Shown piece after piece: positions 1 through 8,540 of a DNA stretch of 40,227 nucleotides (its first letter is position 1; every line of letters begins with the position of its first letter). A program made the position numbers and the translations under genes. The DNA comes from Planococcus salinarum (GTDB lineage Bacteria; Bacillota; Bacilli; Bacillales_A; Planococcaceae), in NCBI RefSeq assembly GCF_007004625.1, contig NZ_VIFV01000030.1, positions 1 through 40,227 of the forward strand, read 5' to 3'. Under the pieces are notes generated by a model. The model was not told the DNA's origin, made no database searches, and saw nothing but the letters and a program-made list of their open reading frames with translations.

Positions 1-123
1 CGATCGCCCGAAGGCGACCATCGCAAAAGCCGTTCTCGCGCCAAGGCGCTCGTGACGTCTTTCGTTGACGTTTTGCTGTTCAGTTTTCAAGGTTCAAATT
101 ATAACGCCGCGCTCTTTGGCGAC
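1..123 (-). other. Leader of a probable rRNA operon running out of the left edge
   Basis: Read on the minus strand, this stretch begins with a boxA-like CCTTGAAAACTGAAC and continues through two strong hairpins, GCGCC-TT-GGCGC and a UUCG-capped stem at positions 1-20. The boxA-like element and the promoter just upstream are typical of the pre-16S leader of Bacillales rRNA operons. The 16S gene itself is not inside the window, so the assignment is an inference. A tRNA operon leader is the main alternative. Confidence 0.6.
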
Positions 124-129
124 TTGAAT

Positions 130-159
130 AATATACCACGCCACCAATTAAGAAGTCAA
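130..159 (-). promoter_or_regulatory. SigA-type promoter for the probable rRNA operon
   Basis: On the minus strand TTGACT (154-159) is followed after 18 bases by TATATT (130-135). The surroundings are AT-rich. A second TATAAT lies at 197-202 with no good -35 box, so a tandem promoter, common for rRNA operons, is possible. Confidence 0.65.
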
Positions 160-511
160 CAGTAATTACAAAGTTTTTTATGAGTCCCACAAATTAATTA
201 TAACAGAATTTTCTCACAATAAAATTACAGTAAAGTTACAAGTTTGAAAGGAATAATTTCCTTTACATTGAAAGCTATGGCGAAGATTTAAATTCTTACA
301 TGTATAGACCATCCATTTCCCTACAGATCAACAGGAGCGCAACCGGCATTTTCTCCAGTAATCACCGAAAAGTAAATATCTCCGCGCTTCCCAGCCATTC
401 TCAGCCCGTCCGCTCCGTCTACTAACCTCCCGATAATTTTTCATCGATATGTTTTCGGCCTTATTTTTTTGCGGTAAAATTCTCCCTTCCTTCTATATAA
501 AACATCCATAG
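160..511. other. Gene-free interval between rRNA promoter and pbuG terminator
   Basis: AT-rich near 160-300, probably the upstream promoter region of the leftward rRNA operon. From 300 to 511 no open reading frame with a ribosome site, no repeat and no convincing RNA structure was seen. Confidence 0.5.
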
Positions 512-543
512 AAAAAACCCGCCAAAAACTTGGCGGGTTTCTT
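512..543 (-). terminator. Intrinsic terminator after pbuG
   Basis: AACCCGCC and GGCGGGTT form a perfect stem around AAAAACTT. The minus strand then runs into a T-rich tract (complement of gaaaaaa at 511-517). It sits 12 bases past the pbuG stop codon. Confidence 0.85.
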
Positions 544-554
544 GCTGGAAGATA

Positions 555-1892
555 TTAAGCAAGGAAAATGAAATACAGAACAAAGATGACAAACAGTCCA
601 TACATGATTGGATGAACCTGTTTCCATTTGCCGGCTGCAATCATTGTAACCGGATAAAAGATGAAGCCTATGGCAATACCTGTAGCAATACTGTAACCGA
701 GTGGCATGGCAATCATCGTAAGGAAGGCCGGAACAGCTATTTCAAAGCGGCTCCAATCAATCAATCCCAAAGATGAAACCATGAGTACACCCACAATAAT
801 TAATGCCGGCGCAGTTACAGCACTCGTAATGACTTCCAGCAGCGGATAAAACAGGATGGCGATAAGAAAGAGTACTCCTGTAACTACAGAAGCAAAACCT
901 GATCGTGCCCCCGCTGCTACACCGGACGTCGATTCAATGTAGGATGTCGTTGTCGATGTTCCGAAAATCGCACCACCTACCGTTGCAATCGAATCTGCCA
1001 GAAGGGCTTTGCCGGCTCTCGGAAGTTTATTGTCTTTCATCAAACCGGCCTGGTTGGCCACAGCCACTAAAGTACCGGCTGTATCAAAAAAGTCCACAAA
1101 CAGGAATGTCAGAACCACAACAAGGAATTCGATTGTCATCAGCGACCCAAAGTCATTGAAAATCGGTTCAAGTGCTACCCCGAATGTTTTGTCCATACTT
1201 GGGACGTTCAAATCGATGATTGCACTCGGAAGGTTGATGATACCAAAAATCATTCCGACTACAGCTGCAATAAGAATACCGAAGAAAATTCCACCTTTGA
1301 ATCCGCGGACCATAAAGATTACTGTTACAAACAATCCGAAAATCGCAAGTAATGTAGAAGGATTAGCCAAATCACCGATGCCAACCATCGTGTCCGGGTT
1401 GCCGACAACGATTCCGGCATTTTGGAGGCCGATGAAGGTAATGTACAGCCCGATACCGGCACCGACAGCATATTTCAATTCTTTTGGTATTGCATTTATA
1501 ATCGTCTCACGAACGCCCGTCAAAGTCAGCAGGATGAAGATTACACCCGAAAAGAGAACTCCTGTCAAGGCAGTCTGCCAGGGAATTCCGTAAGTAAGAA
1601 TTACGGTATAAGCAAAAAATGCATTCAGGCCCATGCCCGGAGCCAGCGCTATCGGATACTTGGCAAGCACACCCATCAAAATCGAACCGAGTGCAGCAGC
1701 CAAAGCCGTAGCCATAAAGACAGCGCCATAGTCCATACGCATCGAATCCGGAAGATCCGGCACTGAAGCCAAAGTTAATGTCAGCGGATTGACAACAAGT
1801 ATATATGCCATTGCCAAAAATGTTGTTAAACCCCCGATAAATTCCTGGCGGTAATTTGTTCCCAACTCTTCAAACTGAAAATACTTCTTCAT
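555..1892 (-). CDS. pbuG: Guanine/hypoxanthine permease, NCS2 AzgA-type
   Basis: A 445-residue multi-pass membrane protein that imports purine bases by proton symport. It matches the AzgA/PbuG branch of the nucleobase permeases: the N-terminus MKKYFQFEELGT..YRQE, the segment GGLTTFLAMAYILVVNP, the conserved APGMGLNAFFAYT near residue 85, and LFVDFFDTAGTL in the second half. The open frame continues 35 codons upstream, but that part covers the riboswitch terminator. The ATG at 1892 follows GCGGAGG by 11 bases and fits family length, so it is the better start. The gene is controlled by the guanine riboswitch upstream. It lies directly after guaA, as in B. subtilis. PbuG versus the close paralogue PbuO cannot be settled from sequence alone, but synteny and the guanine-class aptamer favour PbuG. 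Confidence 0.9.
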   Translation of the reverse strand: MKKYFQFEELGTNYRQEFIGGLTTFLAMAYILVVNPLTLTLASVPDLPDSMRMDYGAVFMATALAAALGSILMGVLAKYPIALAPGMGLNAFFAYTVILTYGIPWQTALTGVLFSGVIFILLTLTGVRETIINAIPKELKYAVGAGIGLYITFIGLQNAGIVVGNPDTMVGIGDLANPSTLLAIFGLFVTVIFMVRGFKGGIFFGILIAAVVGMIFGIINLPSAIIDLNVPSMDKTFGVALEPIFNDFGSLMTIEFLVVVLTFLFVDFFDTAGTLVAVANQAGLMKDNKLPRAGKALLADSIATVGGAIFGTSTTTSYIESTSGVAAGARSGFASVVTGVLFLIAILFYPLLEVITSAVTAPALIIVGVLMVSSLGLIDWSRFEIAVPAFLTMIAMPLGYSIATGIAIGFIFYPVTMIAAGKWKQVHPIMYGLFVIFVLYFIFLA

Positions 1893-1936
1893 TAATTCTA
1901 TTGCCTCCGCATGCTGTCGCAAAGATGCTTTAAAAC

Positions 1937-1970
1937 AAAAAAACGCATACAGCAAAATGCCGTATGCGTT
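1937..1970 (-). terminator. Riboswitch-controlled terminator before pbuG
   Basis: On the minus strand AACGCATACGGCA pairs with TGCTGTATGCGTT and is followed by TTTTTTG. It lies between the guanine aptamer and the pbuG start, the expected place for the expression platform of a ligand-off purine riboswitch. Confidence 0.85.
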
Positions 1971-2043
1971 CCCGATTCTAAATTTCTGAAATACCAATTT
2001 CAGAAAAAGTCCATTCCAAAGATGACGATGGAAATAAACCTAA

Positions 2044-2110
2044 ATCGTAGTCGAGTCATTTACGGTAACTCGGTAGAAACTTTCGGGCCATATCCCCGAC
2101 ATTATACGAC
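2044..2110 (-). ncRNA. Guanine riboswitch aptamer of pbuG
   Basis: The minus strand shows the purine riboswitch core in order: CGTATAAT, GGATATGGCCCG, GTTTCTACC, ACCGTAAAT and GACTACG. P1 is TCGTA/TACGA, P2 is TCGGG/CCCGA and P3 is CGAGT/ACTCG, with the two conserved loops between the P2 and P3 arms. The specificity base (position 74 in xpt numbering) is the C of GACTACG, which indicates guanine or hypoxanthine rather than adenine. Binding is expected to favour the downstream terminator and shut off import. Confidence 0.93.
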
Positions 2111-2124
2111 AGCGTTATTTAATT

Positions 2125-2153
2125 TCTATAGTAGAATAACACATTAATTCCAA
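2125..2153 (-). promoter_or_regulatory. Likely promoter of pbuG riboswitch transcript
   Basis: TTGGAA (2148-2153), a 17-base spacer and TATAGA (2125-2130) lie just upstream of the aptamer on the minus strand. An overlapping alternative, TTGTTT with TATTCT, also has a 17-base spacer. Confidence 0.5.
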
Positions 2154-2231
2154 TCAAACAAGCCTATACACGAACATTAACTAATAAATTGAAAATTAAG
2201 TTCGTGATTCAATGCTTTTTTATGCGAATCT

Positions 2232-3773
2232 CTATTCCCACTCAATCGTTGCAGGCGGCTTGCTCGTTATGTCATAGAGTACACGGTTAATGTGATCCAC
2301 TTCATTCACAAGGCGGACACTGATTTTCTCCAGCACATCCCATGGAATTCGTGCCCAGTCAGAAGTCATTCCATCAATTGAGGTAACTGCACGGATGCCG
2401 ATTGCATAATCGTATGTGCGTGCGTCTCCCATAACTCCGACGCTTCGAATATCCGGAAGCACCGTGAAATATTGCCAGATGTCGCGGTCAAGGCCTGCTT
2501 TGCTGATTTCGTCCCGCAGAATCCAGTCAGACTCACGGACGATTTCAAGCTTTTCTTCCGTAACTGCGCCCATAATACGAATTCCCAGACCTGGACCCGG
2601 GAATGGCTGGCGCCAAACGATTTCTTCAGGCATGCCCAGTTCCGTGCCAAGCACGCGCACTTCATCTTTGAATAGAGTATTCAATGGTTCAATAAGCTTG
2701 AATTGCATATCATCCGGAAGGCCCCCGACATTATGATGGGATTTGATTGTCTGCGCAGTCGTTGTTCCGCTTTCAATAATATCCGTATACAATGTGCCCT
2801 GGGCCAGAAAATCCATGCCTTCGAGCTTTGAAGCTTCGTCATCAAAAACATAGATGAATTCATTGCCGATGATTTTCCGCTTTTTCTCGGGATCGGTAAC
2901 GCCGGCGAGCTTATTCATGAAACGGTCACGTGCATCGATTTTTATGACATTCATATGGAAGCCGTCAGCGAAAGTTTTCATGACGCTTTCCGCTTCCCCT
3001 TTCCGGAGAAGGCCATGGTCGACGAACATGCATGTTAATTGGTCCCCGATCGCTTTATGCAGCAGGACAGCCACAACTGAAGAATCAACGCCGCCGCTCA
3101 ATGCGCACAACACTTTTTTATCTCCGACTTCTTCACGGATTTTTTCAATTTCAAGTTCAATGTAATTTTCCATCGACCAATCTGCCGCCATCCCGCAGAT
3201 ATCGAAGACGAACTGACGCAGCAATTCATTTCCATAAATCGAGTGTCGGACTTCCGGATGGAACTGGACTCCATAAAAGCTTCTCGATTCATCTGCCATT
3301 GCCGCAATCGGACATCCGGCGCTGGTCCCGATCACATCGAACCCCGGAGGCGCTTCCGTTACCAGGTCGCCGTGGCTCATCCAGACAATCTGTTCTTCCG
3401 GCAATCCGGAAAACAATTTGTTTTCTTTCAAAATTTTCACTTCCGCTTTGCCGTATTCACGGTTCTGGGATTTTTTAACGTCGCCTTTCAAATGCAGCGC
3501 CATCAATTGCATGCCGTAGCAGATACCAAGAATCGGAAGACCCATTTCAAATATTGCATCATCGATTGAAAAAGCATTTTTATCGTATACGGAATTCGGT
3601 CCGCCGGAAAAAATGATGCCGGTTGCATTCATTTCTTTTATTTCTTCAGCCGTGACTGTATGGGGATGAAGCTCGCTGTATGCTCCAAGTTCACGGATGC
3701 GGCGGGTGATCAATTGATTGTATTGGCTACCGAAATCTAAAACGACAATTTTGCTTTGTTCTTTTAACATAGG
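2232..3773 (-). CDS. guaA: GMP synthase (glutamine-hydrolysing)
   Basis: Converts XMP to GMP using ATP and glutamine, the last step of GMP synthesis in the cytoplasm. The protein has a class I glutamine amidotransferase domain ([10 protein letters not shown] at the start, nucleophile Cys near residue 84 in GICYGMQ, FHPEV later). A PP-loop ATP pyrophosphatase follows (LSGGVDSSV), then the C-terminal dimerisation domain with [12 protein letters not shown] and the end KPPATIEWE. From the ATG at 3773 it has 513 residues, equal to B. subtilis GuaA. That ATG has no close ribosome site. AGAGGTG lies about six bases before an in-frame TTG at 3785, and the GTG at 3794 also extends the frame, so the true start may be 4 to 7 codons upstream. 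A guanine riboswitch precedes the gene. Confidence 0.95.
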   Translation of the reverse strand, partial: PMLKEQSKIVVLDFGSQYNQLITRRIRELGAYSELHPHTVTAEEIKEMNATGIIFSGGPNSVYDKNAFSIDDAIFEMGLPILGICYGMQLMALHLKGDVKKSQNREYGKAEVKILKENKLFSGLPEEQIVWMSHGDLVTEAPPGFDVIGTSAGCPIAAMADESRSFYGVQFHPEVRHSIYGNELLRQFVFDICGMAADWSMENYIELEIEKIREEVGDKKVLCALSGGVDSSVVAVLLHKAIGDQLTCMFVDHGLLRKGEAESVMKTFADGFHMNVIKIDARDRFMNKLAGVTDPEKKRKIIGNEFIYVFDDEASKLEGMDFLAQGTLYTDIIESGTTTAQTIKSHHNVGGLPDDMQFKLIEPLNTLFKDEVRVLGTELGMPEEIVWRQPFPGPGLGIRIMGAVTEEKLEIVRESDWILRDEISKAGLDRDIWQYFTVLPDIRSVGVMGDARTYDYAIGIRAVTSIDGMTSDWARIPWDVLEKISVRLVNEVDHINRVLYDITSKPPATIEWE

Positions 3774-3829
3774 ACTGACTGGCAAAACCTTCACCTCTTC
3801 TGATCGATTTCAGGATCTCCAAATAATAA

Positions 3830-3858
3830 AAGAACACGAAAATTTCCCTCGTGTTCTT
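3830..3858 (-). terminator. Second terminator-like hairpin in guaA leader
   Basis: GAACACGA pairs with TCGTGTTC around a short AT-rich loop, and the minus strand continues TTTTATTATTT. It lies about 55 bases before the guaA start, downstream of the larger hairpin at 3871-3916. Confidence 0.7.
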
Positions 3859-3870
3859 CTGCTCTACATC

Positions 3871-3916
3871 AAAAAGGCGAAGCCCCATGCAAAAATAGGC
3901 ATGTGGCATCCGCCTT
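3871..3916 (-). terminator. Riboswitch-linked terminator in guaA leader
   Basis: On the minus strand AAGGCG and an inner CATGC pair with GCATG and CGCCTT across an 8-base A/T-rich loop, followed by TTTTT. Its 5' arm directly follows, and by two bases overlaps, the 3' strand of the aptamer's P1 stem. This is the arrangement expected where ligand binding and terminator folding are coupled. Confidence 0.7.
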
Positions 3917-3983
3917 CATAGTCAAGTCATTTCCGGGGACTTGGTAGAGACATCCGATCCATATCACCGGACATATATGAGGG
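3913..3983 (-). ncRNA. Guanine riboswitch aptamer of guaA
   Basis: The minus strand reads CTCATATATGTCCG, GATATGGATCGG, TGTCTCTACC, GGAAATGACTTG, ACTATGAAGG. P1 (TCATA/TATGA), P2 (CCG/CGG core) and P3 (CAAGT/ACTTG) can form, and the loop motifs GATATGG, TCTACC and GGAAAT are recognisable purine-riboswitch signatures. The specificity position is the C of GACTATG, so guanine or hypoxanthine is expected. Joining region J1/2 (ATAT instead of ATAA) deviates slightly from consensus. Confidence 0.88.
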
Positions 3984-4032
3984 CACCTGTACTTTATAAT
4001 TTTCTCAATTGTACAAGTTAGCCCGTGCAAAA

Positions 4033-6222
4033 TCAACTGCTTGTGCGATTGATTAAGTTTTCCCAACTTTCCTTCAATTCGCTCCACTCAACGGTTTCAG
4101 GCTGTCCGCCATAAACCGACTGCTCATAGGAGGCAGTCAACCGCGTCATCTCTTTCGTCCCGAAAAATGAATCGATATATCGGGCATAAGACATCAGCGT
4201 TTGACCATCTTCCCTTTTGATGCCGTAAAGATCCAATTGTTTCAGCAGCCGCAGATAGGCTTTTTCGAATGTCTGTTCACCTTTTCTTCTGCGGTAATAG
4301 GGGACAAGAACTTTCGGTAGCCATTTTTGCCGCTTAACAAACAGCAGGACGGCGGCCAGTATGGAGGCGACCATTCCGAACAGAACCGCTCCTCTATTAT
4401 CTGCTACATATTCACCCAAGCGCTCCCACATACCAGGGCCTCTTGCTTCGGCTGCAGCAGCAGCTTCATCTTCTTCTTCAAGTTCAGGTTGCTGTGGTCG
4501 CTCCGGCGTTTCCGGCTCTTCAGAATCCGAAGTTTCGATATCCAGGTCAAAGTCTATCTGGGAAGAACCTGTAAAACCGATTGTCGGTTCAAACAACATC
4601 CAGCCGACATCCGGCATATAAGCCTCCACCCAGGAATGGGCATTATTATTGGTGATTTGATAAACGTCGGTTTCGATTCCATTTTCGTCTTCCAATTGTT
4701 CCCCTTCGTTGAATCCCTTGACCCATCGGGCAGGGATATCCAGGCTGCGCAGCATGACCACCATTGAAGTCGAAAAGTTGTCGCAGTAGCCGCGTTTTGT
4801 TTCAAATAGAAATTGATCGACGTAATCCTGATCTTCTTCGGGCACAGGGATATCTGTCAGACTGTATTCAAATCCATCCCGTTCAAAATAATTCTCTACA
4901 GCCCGTGCCTTATCATAGACTGTTTCGGAATCTGCCGTAATTTCTGCCGCCAAATCTCTGACACGCTGCGGCAATTCTTCCGGCAGCTGTTTGTAGCGAT
5001 CGAATTCCGGGGGCAACTCGGCCAGTTTGTCAATGGTCGTTTCCCGAAGTCCGGTAAGGCTGTACGCCGGTTCATTGAATTGAAGTTCGACCGCGTCGGG
5101 CTCATAAGGCGCTCCATTCAACATTGGTTCGATTTTTTGATCGATCGGGGTGTAGCTGTAACGAATTTCCTCTTCCATTTGAATGGTTTCGATCCCATAA
5201 GGATAAAGAACAAAAGGAAATTCCAGTTCCATTTCAAGGACCGCATTGACGGATTCCTCTTCCGAGCCTGGTTGAAATTCGGTTTCGATGAGATCACCGT
5301 TGTTGTAGAGGACCGGTTCTGCAACCGGCTCGCTCAGCTCCCATCCTTTGGTAGTGTAAGTATCCTTTGTTTCAACTTTCCAGTACTGGCCATCTTCGAC
5401 TTCCGCCCTGAAGGCCAGTGTATTGTCTGCCATGAAAGAGCCGCCCAATTCGGAATCATCCACTCCATAGCCGATACGGCCGATCGAAGCCGGACCCGGT
5501 CCGCCTTCTCCGGAAAATGATGTGATATATGGAACCGGATCAGGCCAAACAGGACCCGCTTTCGGCAAATAAAGAGCGAGAGCCGTAGATACTGCCACCA
5601 TAAGAAAAAGCGGGATGGTATATGCTGCCAGTCGATTAATTGTTTCGTTGATCCGATGGCTTTCCAGCCATCTTGCCAGGTGCAGCAGCCCCGCAAGCAT
5701 CAGGCCGATGACCATGATGCGAATGATGGCGGTATCTCCGTTATACGGACTGAACGTATCTAAAACAGCTATGAAAACAACTGTCAGAATGTAAAAAAGG
5801 AAAATGCTCAGCCGGAAGCTGACCCAGTAATGAATGAGGTAAACAGCCATCCATAATAAGCTGAAGAACAACACCGTCCTGAAGATATCAGTGGTATCCG
5901 CCCAGTCCTGAGCGAACAGGGCTTCCAGATTCACCCTAAGGTCGGCCAGGATAAAGCCCAATGCTTCAAATGAGAAAAAAGTGGTATCTGTGTAGCCAAG
6001 AATGAGGAACCACATTATATAGAAGGTTTTGACCAGTGCAGAGATGCCCCAATGCACCTGGAAGTAGGCCATCGCTAAGCTGATCCCAATAAACACCAGA
6101 AACAATGTTTTGTGTCCGGTATCGGTCAAAGTGATGACCGGAGTGAGCCATTCAGCCAATAGAAGGAATACCAGCACATACAATATGGCCATAAAAGCCT
6201 TGCTCTTTCGAATGGAATTCAT
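4033..6222 (-). CDS. Membrane transglutaminase-like protein (YebA/TgpA family)
   Basis: 729 residues. About seven hydrophobic segments fill the first 220 residues. A large extracytoplasmic region follows, with a transglutaminase-core fold at about 400-560, then an acidic, proline-rich linker (SDSEEPETPERPQQPELEEE), one more membrane segment (AVLFGMVASILAAVLLFV) and a cytosolic tail. The catalytic Cys lies in RGYCDNF near residue 480 and the His in NAHSWVEAY near 529. The usual Asp motif FDPT reads FEPT near 544, so either Glu replaces Asp or the Asp of YMPDVGW is used. It overlaps the DUF58 gene by four bases (ATGA). MoxR, DUF58 and TgpA-type genes form a conserved operon in many bacteria; the substrate in Bacillales is unknown. 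Confidence 0.85.
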   Translation of the reverse strand: MNSIRKSKAFMAILYVLVFLLLAEWLTPVITLTDTGHKTLFLVFIGISLAMAYFQVHWGISALVKTFYIMWFLILGYTDTTFFSFEALGFILADLRVNLEALFAQDWADTTDIFRTVLFFSLLWMAVYLIHYWVSFRLSIFLFYILTVVFIAVLDTFSPYNGDTAIIRIMVIGLMLAGLLHLARWLESHRINETINRLAAYTIPLFLMVAVSTALALYLPKAGPVWPDPVPYITSFSGEGGPGPASIGRIGYGVDDSELGGSFMADNTLAFRAEVEDGQYWKVETKDTYTTKGWELSEPVAEPVLYNNGDLIETEFQPGSEEESVNAVLEMELEFPFVLYPYGIETIQMEEEIRYSYTPIDQKIEPMLNGAPYEPDAVELQFNEPAYSLTGLRETTIDKLAELPPEFDRYKQLPEELPQRVRDLAAEITADSETVYDKARAVENYFERDGFEYSLTDIPVPEEDQDYVDQFLFETKRGYCDNFSTSMVVMLRSLDIPARWVKGFNEGEQLEDENGIETDVYQITNNNAHSWVEAYMPDVGWMLFEPTIGFTGSSQIDFDLDIETSDSEEPETPERPQQPELEEEDEAAAAAEARGPGMWERLGEYVADNRGAVLFGMVASILAAVLLFVKRQKWLPKVLVPYYRRRKGEQTFEKAYLRLLKQLDLYGIKREDGQTLMSYARYIDSFFGTKEMTRLTASYEQSVYGGQPETVEWSELKESWENLINRTSS

Positions 6223-7433
6223 TTGCGGCTCACCTCCGTAAAGACTGAAGCAAAATTCTCCGGTGATACAAGTTTCACAACAAAGCCTTTCGAGCCGGCA
6301 TACAGATGGGCGGCTTCGTCCGCTTTATCGAGTTTTTTGTTTTTATCAGTTACGACAAGACACATGCAGATGTTGAGGTTTTTGACATTTCTCCGAATGG
6401 CTTCGACCATTTCGATTGTCAGTTTGGTAGTAATGTATATCATTGAGGTAGCCCGGATTTGCTGAAGATTCCTGCTTACCACTTCATCAGCAGGCCGGTC
6501 GAGGTCCGGCAGCACTTTCGCCAAATAATACATGACCCGCTGCAAATGGCCTTCCGAGTGGATGATCGGAAACGAGTCGATGCTGTTTCCCACAGACAAA
6601 TAAGCTACGCTTGCATTCCCCCTCACAATTGAAGTCAGCAACGAAGCTGTCAACTCAATCTGCGATTCGAAATTCTCTGATGGTTTTCTGTCATCAAAAA
6701 CAAACAGGTCTTCTGCCTGCCTATCTTCGAATTCCTTGGTACGCAGGGTCTGCGTGCGCGCAAAGGATTTCCAGTGAATCCAGGAAACCCTGTCTCCCGG
6801 CTGGTAATCACGTATCCCGGTGGCCATTGTCGTATCTTTCACCAAAGTATGCGGGGCTGCCATTGCCCCCTGGTCGTAATTGGATTCTAGCGCCCGATAT
6901 GGAATATCGACAGTATGCGGGTAAACCAGAATGGTTTGTTTCAGCGGAAAAATTTTCGACTTTTTTGTCCAACCGAAAAAATCTGCCACCTCGAGTTCAA
7001 TCCCCTCAAGAACATGCTCGCCTCTTGGCATATCCTCTATTTCATAATGCCAGATATGGGACTTGCGAAAGCCGGGCATAAACATCGTGCGATTTTGTGC
7101 GGGACTTCTTTTACGCAATGCAATGGAAGTTGTTTTTTCTGTAAGCACCGTATAAAGAAGTGGAAATGAAGTGCTGCGCTCAAAACGCACGGTCGCCGAA
7201 TACTTTTGGCCTCTTCTGATTTGCGTTGTATGGATTTTGCGGGTCACCTGAACATCCTGGAGGGGGTAAAAATTCAGCAGCAAGGAATACAATACAAATG
7301 GCAGCGCCATATAAAAGATGAACCAGCTGACAAAACCGCCCTGGAACATCGCGAATGAAAATGTAATCATCAGGATAAAGACCACAAAAATTATTCTTCC
7401 CCATAAAGACAGGGCTTTTTTGATTTTTTTCAT
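6219..7433 (-). CDS. DUF58 domain protein (YeaD-like)
   Basis: 404 residues. Two hydrophobic segments near residues 13-32 and 35-55 are followed by a domain rich in beta strands and then the DUF58 signature with GIRDYQPGDRVSWIHWKSFARTQTLRTKEF (given here as landmarks around residues 205-235; key part is DYQPGD..IHWK). DUF58 proteins have a degenerate von Willebrand A-like region and are almost always paired with a MoxR ATPase, which probably remodels or activates them. The gene overlaps MoxR by four bases at its start and the transglutaminase by four bases at its end, so translation is likely coupled. Precise biochemical role unknown. Confidence 0.85.
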   Translation of the reverse strand: MKKIKKALSLWGRIIFVVFILMITFSFAMFQGGFVSWFIFYMALPFVLYSLLLNFYPLQDVQVTRKIHTTQIRRGQKYSATVRFERSTSFPLLYTVLTEKTTSIALRKRSPAQNRTMFMPGFRKSHIWHYEIEDMPRGEHVLEGIELEVADFFGWTKKSKIFPLKQTILVYPHTVDIPYRALESNYDQGAMAAPHTLVKDTTMATGIRDYQPGDRVSWIHWKSFARTQTLRTKEFEDRQAEDLFVFDDRKPSENFESQIELTASLLTSIVRGNASVAYLSVGNSIDSFPIIHSEGHLQRVMYYLAKVLPDLDRPADEVVSRNLQQIRATSMIYITTKLTIEMVEAIRRNVKNLNICMCLVVTDKNKKLDKADEAAHLYAGSKGFVVKLVSPENFASVFTEVSRK

Positions 7434-8383
7434 TGGCCGACTAGCCTTTGGACAGGCACTTTCGTTTTTGTCAGGATGCGTTCTGTGATTTCTTCAGCAG
7501 TGATGCCGTCGTATCTTGCTTCGGAACGGAGCATGATGCGGTGGCCAAAGACGAACTTCGCAAGGTGCTGAACGTCATCAGGGGTAACGAAGTCACGCCC
7601 TTTCAATAACGCATAAGCCTGTGCGGATTTCATCAGAGCGATGGAACCGCGGGGACTGACCCCCAAATAGACGTATGGATCATTGCGCGTCTGGCGGGCA
7701 AGGGTCACGATATAACTTCTTATTGTGTCATCCACTTTGATATTCTTCACCTGGCGCTGGAGTTCAAGCAATTCCTCCAAGGAAATAACCGATTCCAAGT
7801 CTTCAATCGGAGTGGAAAACTGTGAACGGTTCAATACTTCCATTTCTTCTTTTGCAGTCGGATAGCCCATTTTAATTTTCAATAGAAAACGGTCCAACTG
7901 CGCCTCCGGCAGTGGATATGTCCCTTCATATTCGATTGGGTTCTGGGTGGCCATGACGAAAAATGGTTTGGGAATCTGCATGGTTACGCCGTCAATGGTT
8001 ACGGAAGCTTCTTCCATTGCCTCGAGCAATGAAGACTGGGTTTTCGGGGAGGTACGGTTGATTTCATCAGCCAGAATTATATTGCCCATAATCGGGCCTG
8101 GCCGGAAATTGAATTCCATATCTTTCGGGTTATAAATAGAAACGCCAACTACATCAGAAGGCAGGAGATCCGGGGTGAACTGGATACGCTTGAAGTCTGC
8201 GCCCACCGACTTGGCCAATGCCCTGACCAGCATCGTCTTCCCGACACCAGGCACATCTTCCAGCAGAACGTGGCCATGGGACAGCATGGCCACCATGCTC
8301 AACTCCACGATATCCCGTTTGCCGATAATGACTTTTTCGATATTATCAATTACTTTGCTTAATTGTTCTTTTGGATTCATCAT
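7430..8383 (-). CDS. MoxR-family AAA+ ATPase (YeaC-like)
   Basis: About 317 residues. Walker A is DVPGVGKTMLV near residue 45, Walker B is IILADEINR near 110, sensor 1 is ATQNPIEYEGTYPLPEAQLDR (key residues QNP..PEAQLDRF), and the C-terminal lid carries SPRGSIALMKSAQAYALL. These are diagnostic of MoxR proteins, chaperone-like ATPases that work with DUF58 or VWA partners. GGGGG sits five bases before the ATG at 8383 and eight before the adjacent ATG at 8380. The frame remains open to a TTG at 8395, which lies upstream of this ribosome site and is unlikely. First gene of the three-gene operon. Confidence 0.9.
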   Translation of the reverse strand: MMNPKEQLSKVIDNIEKVIIGKRDIVELSMVAMLSHGHVLLEDVPGVGKTMLVRALAKSVGADFKRIQFTPDLLPSDVVGVSIYNPKDMEFNFRPGPIMGNIILADEINRTSPKTQSSLLEAMEEASVTIDGVTMQIPKPFFVMATQNPIEYEGTYPLPEAQLDRFLLKIKMGYPTAKEEMEVLNRSQFSTPIEDLESVISLEELLELQRQVKNIKVDDTIRSYIVTLARQTRNDPYVYLGVSPRGSIALMKSAQAYALLKGRDFVTPDDVQHLAKFVFGHRIMLRSEARYDGITAEEITERILTKTKVPVQRLVGQ

Positions 8384-8398
8384 AGTTTCCCCCAATGA

Positions 8399-8424
8399 GT
8401 GACAAAAATATTTTGAATTGTCAC
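8399..8424. promoter_or_regulatory. Inverted repeat GTGACAA-N12-TTGTCAC before moxR
   Basis: A 26-base inverted repeat with perfect 7-base arms and an AT-rich spacer lies between the inferred promoter and the ribosome site of the MoxR gene. It could be a repressor operator just past the transcription start or a weak mRNA hairpin. It is not a terminator, because no T-tract follows. Confidence 0.5.
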
Positions 8425-8437
8425 ATTCTTACTCATT

Positions 8438-8466
8438 AGCATAACGAATTGGAGGCAATAACTCAA
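8438..8466 (-). promoter_or_regulatory. Likely promoter of moxR-DUF58-transglutaminase operon
   Basis: On the minus strand TTGAGT (8461-8466), 17 bases, TATGCT (8438-8443). The inferred start near 8431 is followed directly by the inverted repeat at 8399-8424. Confidence 0.5.
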
Positions 8467-8503
8467 CTCTGCAATAATGGGCGCAGGCTTTTTTGCATAA
8501 AGA

Positions 8504-8527
8504 AAGGCCCCCCTGACGGAGGACCTT
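8504..8527 (-). terminator. Intrinsic terminator after nadE
   Basis: AAGGTCCTCC pairs with GGGGGGCCTT around GTCA (two G-U pairs), followed by TCTTTATG on the minus strand. It starts about 14 bases after the nadE stop. Confidence 0.75.
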
Positions 8528-8540
8528 CCATACTTTAAAA

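Noticed and set aside
4813..5520. 235-codon plus-strand frame inside the transglutaminase gene
   Set aside because: Antisense shadow of a well-supported gene; composition (Phe/Ile/Arg-rich) follows from the codons of the real strand.
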